From positions 124,001-188,000 of the forward strand of contig CAVTBM010000012.1 in the NCBI GenBank assembly GCA_963732905.1: a stretch of DNA of 64,000 nt. Reading direction: 5' to 3'. This DNA is from DASQZK01 sp963732905 (GTDB taxonomy: Bacteria > Bacteroidota > Bacteroidia > Bacteroidales > GCA-2748055). Below the pieces are notes generated by a model. That model worked only from the letters and a program-made list of their open reading frames with translations, was not told where the DNA came from and made no database searches. The translations under genes were made by a program, and so were the position numbers. Positions 63,438 through 64,000 of this stretch are shown here, in pieces (the stretch's first letter is position 1; every line of letters starts with the position of its first letter).

Positions 63438-64000
63438 TTATGAAACGAAACTCACTTCCTTAAAGCCAAAGCGCAGAAGTTCTTTGTTTTCCGTTTCGAG
63501 CATCAGGTAGCCGTCGGTTTCCACACCCACAATACGTGCACGGAACTCATGACCCGGGATTTTGTACATGGCAAACCGGTCAAAGCGGTACATAGCTTCA
63601 AGGTAATGGGAATCGATGGTCTGCCATCTCTTTTCTTCAAGAACCCCATACCAGTAATCAAACTGTTCCAGCCATTTTTCGAAAACCTCCTCTACCGGGA
63701 TAGCCAAGCCGGTTTCGATCAGAATGCTGCTCGCCTCCGGGGAAAACGGGGGAAAGGACTGCTGGTTGATATTAAGTCCGATTCCGAGAATACTGCCTGT
63801 CAGTTTCTGACCCTGCAGTATATTTTCTATGAGAATTCCTGCAATTTTACGTTCATTGACCAGAATATCATTTGGCCATTTGATTTCAGTTTTGGAGAGA
63901 AAGCTTTTCAGGGTATCGTGCAATGACAGCGCGGCCATTTTTGACAGGTAAAAATGATTTGAGACATCGAGAAAGCCTGGGAATACTGCCACACTGCAAA
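63438..64000 (-). CDS. birA: Biotin-[acetyl-CoA-carboxylase] ligase, 3' part
   Basis: The right window edge cuts this gene; about 187 C-terminal residues are visible, with the frame open to the edge (CSVAVFPGFLDVSNHFYLSK). The biotin protein ligase core shows KTEIKWPNDILVNERKIAGI with the conserved Lys-Trp-Pro-Asn-Asp and LTGSILGIGLNINQQSFPP. The C-terminal SH3-like domain ends with KELLRFGFKEVSFVS. The enzyme attaches biotin to the carboxyl carrier protein. Any N-terminal HTH regulatory domain would lie outside the window, so repressor function cannot be judged. Confidence 0.9.
   Translation of the reverse strand, partial: CSVAVFPGFLDVSNHFYLSKMAALSLHDTLKSFLSKTEIKWPNDILVNERKIAGILIENILQGQKLTGSILGIGLNINQQSFPPFSPEASSILIETGLAIPVEEVFEKWLEQFDYWYGVLEEKRWQTIDSHYLEAMYRFDRFAMYKIPGHEFRARIVGVETDGYLMLETENKELLRFGFKEVSFVS

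Overview
The window is a stretch of chromosome from a member of the Bacteroidota, most likely a Bacteroidales-type anaerobe or facultative anaerobe. Four things point there. First, the housekeeping genes (class II lysS with a C-terminal extension, upp, purE, hpt, adk, obgE, lon, coaD, pyrE, type-B ribosomal protein L31) are of the Bacteroidota kind. Second, there is a PorP/SprF-type outer-membrane protein and other secreted barrels. Third, many genes are preceded by the phylum's TAnnTTTG -7 promoter element, usually without a Shine-Dalgarno site. Fourth, carbohydrate-active secreted proteins are abundant. There is no rRNA, CRISPR array or complete mobile element. One tRNA gene (His, GTG) is present.

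Layout. 0-9 kb: the 5' end of a gene leaving the window, a DUF5009-type acyltransferase, a TPR protein, a repeat-rich gap, then a small sugar-metabolism run (VOC protein, Gfo/Idh/MocA oxidoreductase, TIM-barrel isomerase, Yip1 protein), a secreted protein of unknown family and upp. 9-20 kb: DUF2934 protein, lipoprotein glycoside hydrolase, patatin, cupin, DUF1080 hydrolase plus a Tat-exported oxidoreductase, the PD40/SPOR and PorP/SprF pair, and a second small secreted protein that shares a domain with the one at 7.5 kb. 20-31 kb: lysS, a three-unit 320-bp tandem repeat, recJ (frameshifted), an IS4-type transposase remnant, a 600-bp G-rich minisatellite, a quinone-reductase-like dehydrogenase, an AT-rich patch with a triply frameshifted Crp/Fnr regulator, and a frameshifted alpha/beta hydrolase. 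31-45 kb: HhH protein, outer-membrane barrel, purE, hpt, a three-gene carbohydrate insertion (36.8-42.2 kb), then adk-obgE-PAP2. 45-51 kb: lipoate ligase, tRNA-His and a minus-strand glycan cluster (truncated flippase, methyltransferase, glycosyltransferase, asparagine-synthase-like protein). 51-64 kb: Bax-inhibitor-1 protein, class V aminotransferase and GNAT-like protein, L31, GlmU-like protein, lon, LiaF-like protein, coaD, a thioredoxin-like protein, NUDIX, pyrE, SRPBCC and birA.

How the genes relate. The sugar genes at 4.4-6.7 kb and 14.0-16.8 kb resemble the parts list of the 3-keto-glycoside route (oxidoreductase, DUF1080 3-keto-disaccharide hydrolase, TIM-barrel isomerase). Pyrimidine and purine salvage and synthesis are represented by upp, pyrE, purE, hpt and adk. 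The 46.6-50.7 kb cluster would modify and export a glycan, but its flippase has lost its middle.

The most notable sequence-level observations are the concentration of single-base frameshifts in otherwise well conserved genes (recJ, Crp/Fnr, alpha/beta hydrolase, thioredoxin-like signal peptide), a mosaic family of short intergenic repeat modules shared by at least five gaps, and an unassigned secreted domain found once in one gene and twice in another. I found no convincing new defence or RNA-guided system.
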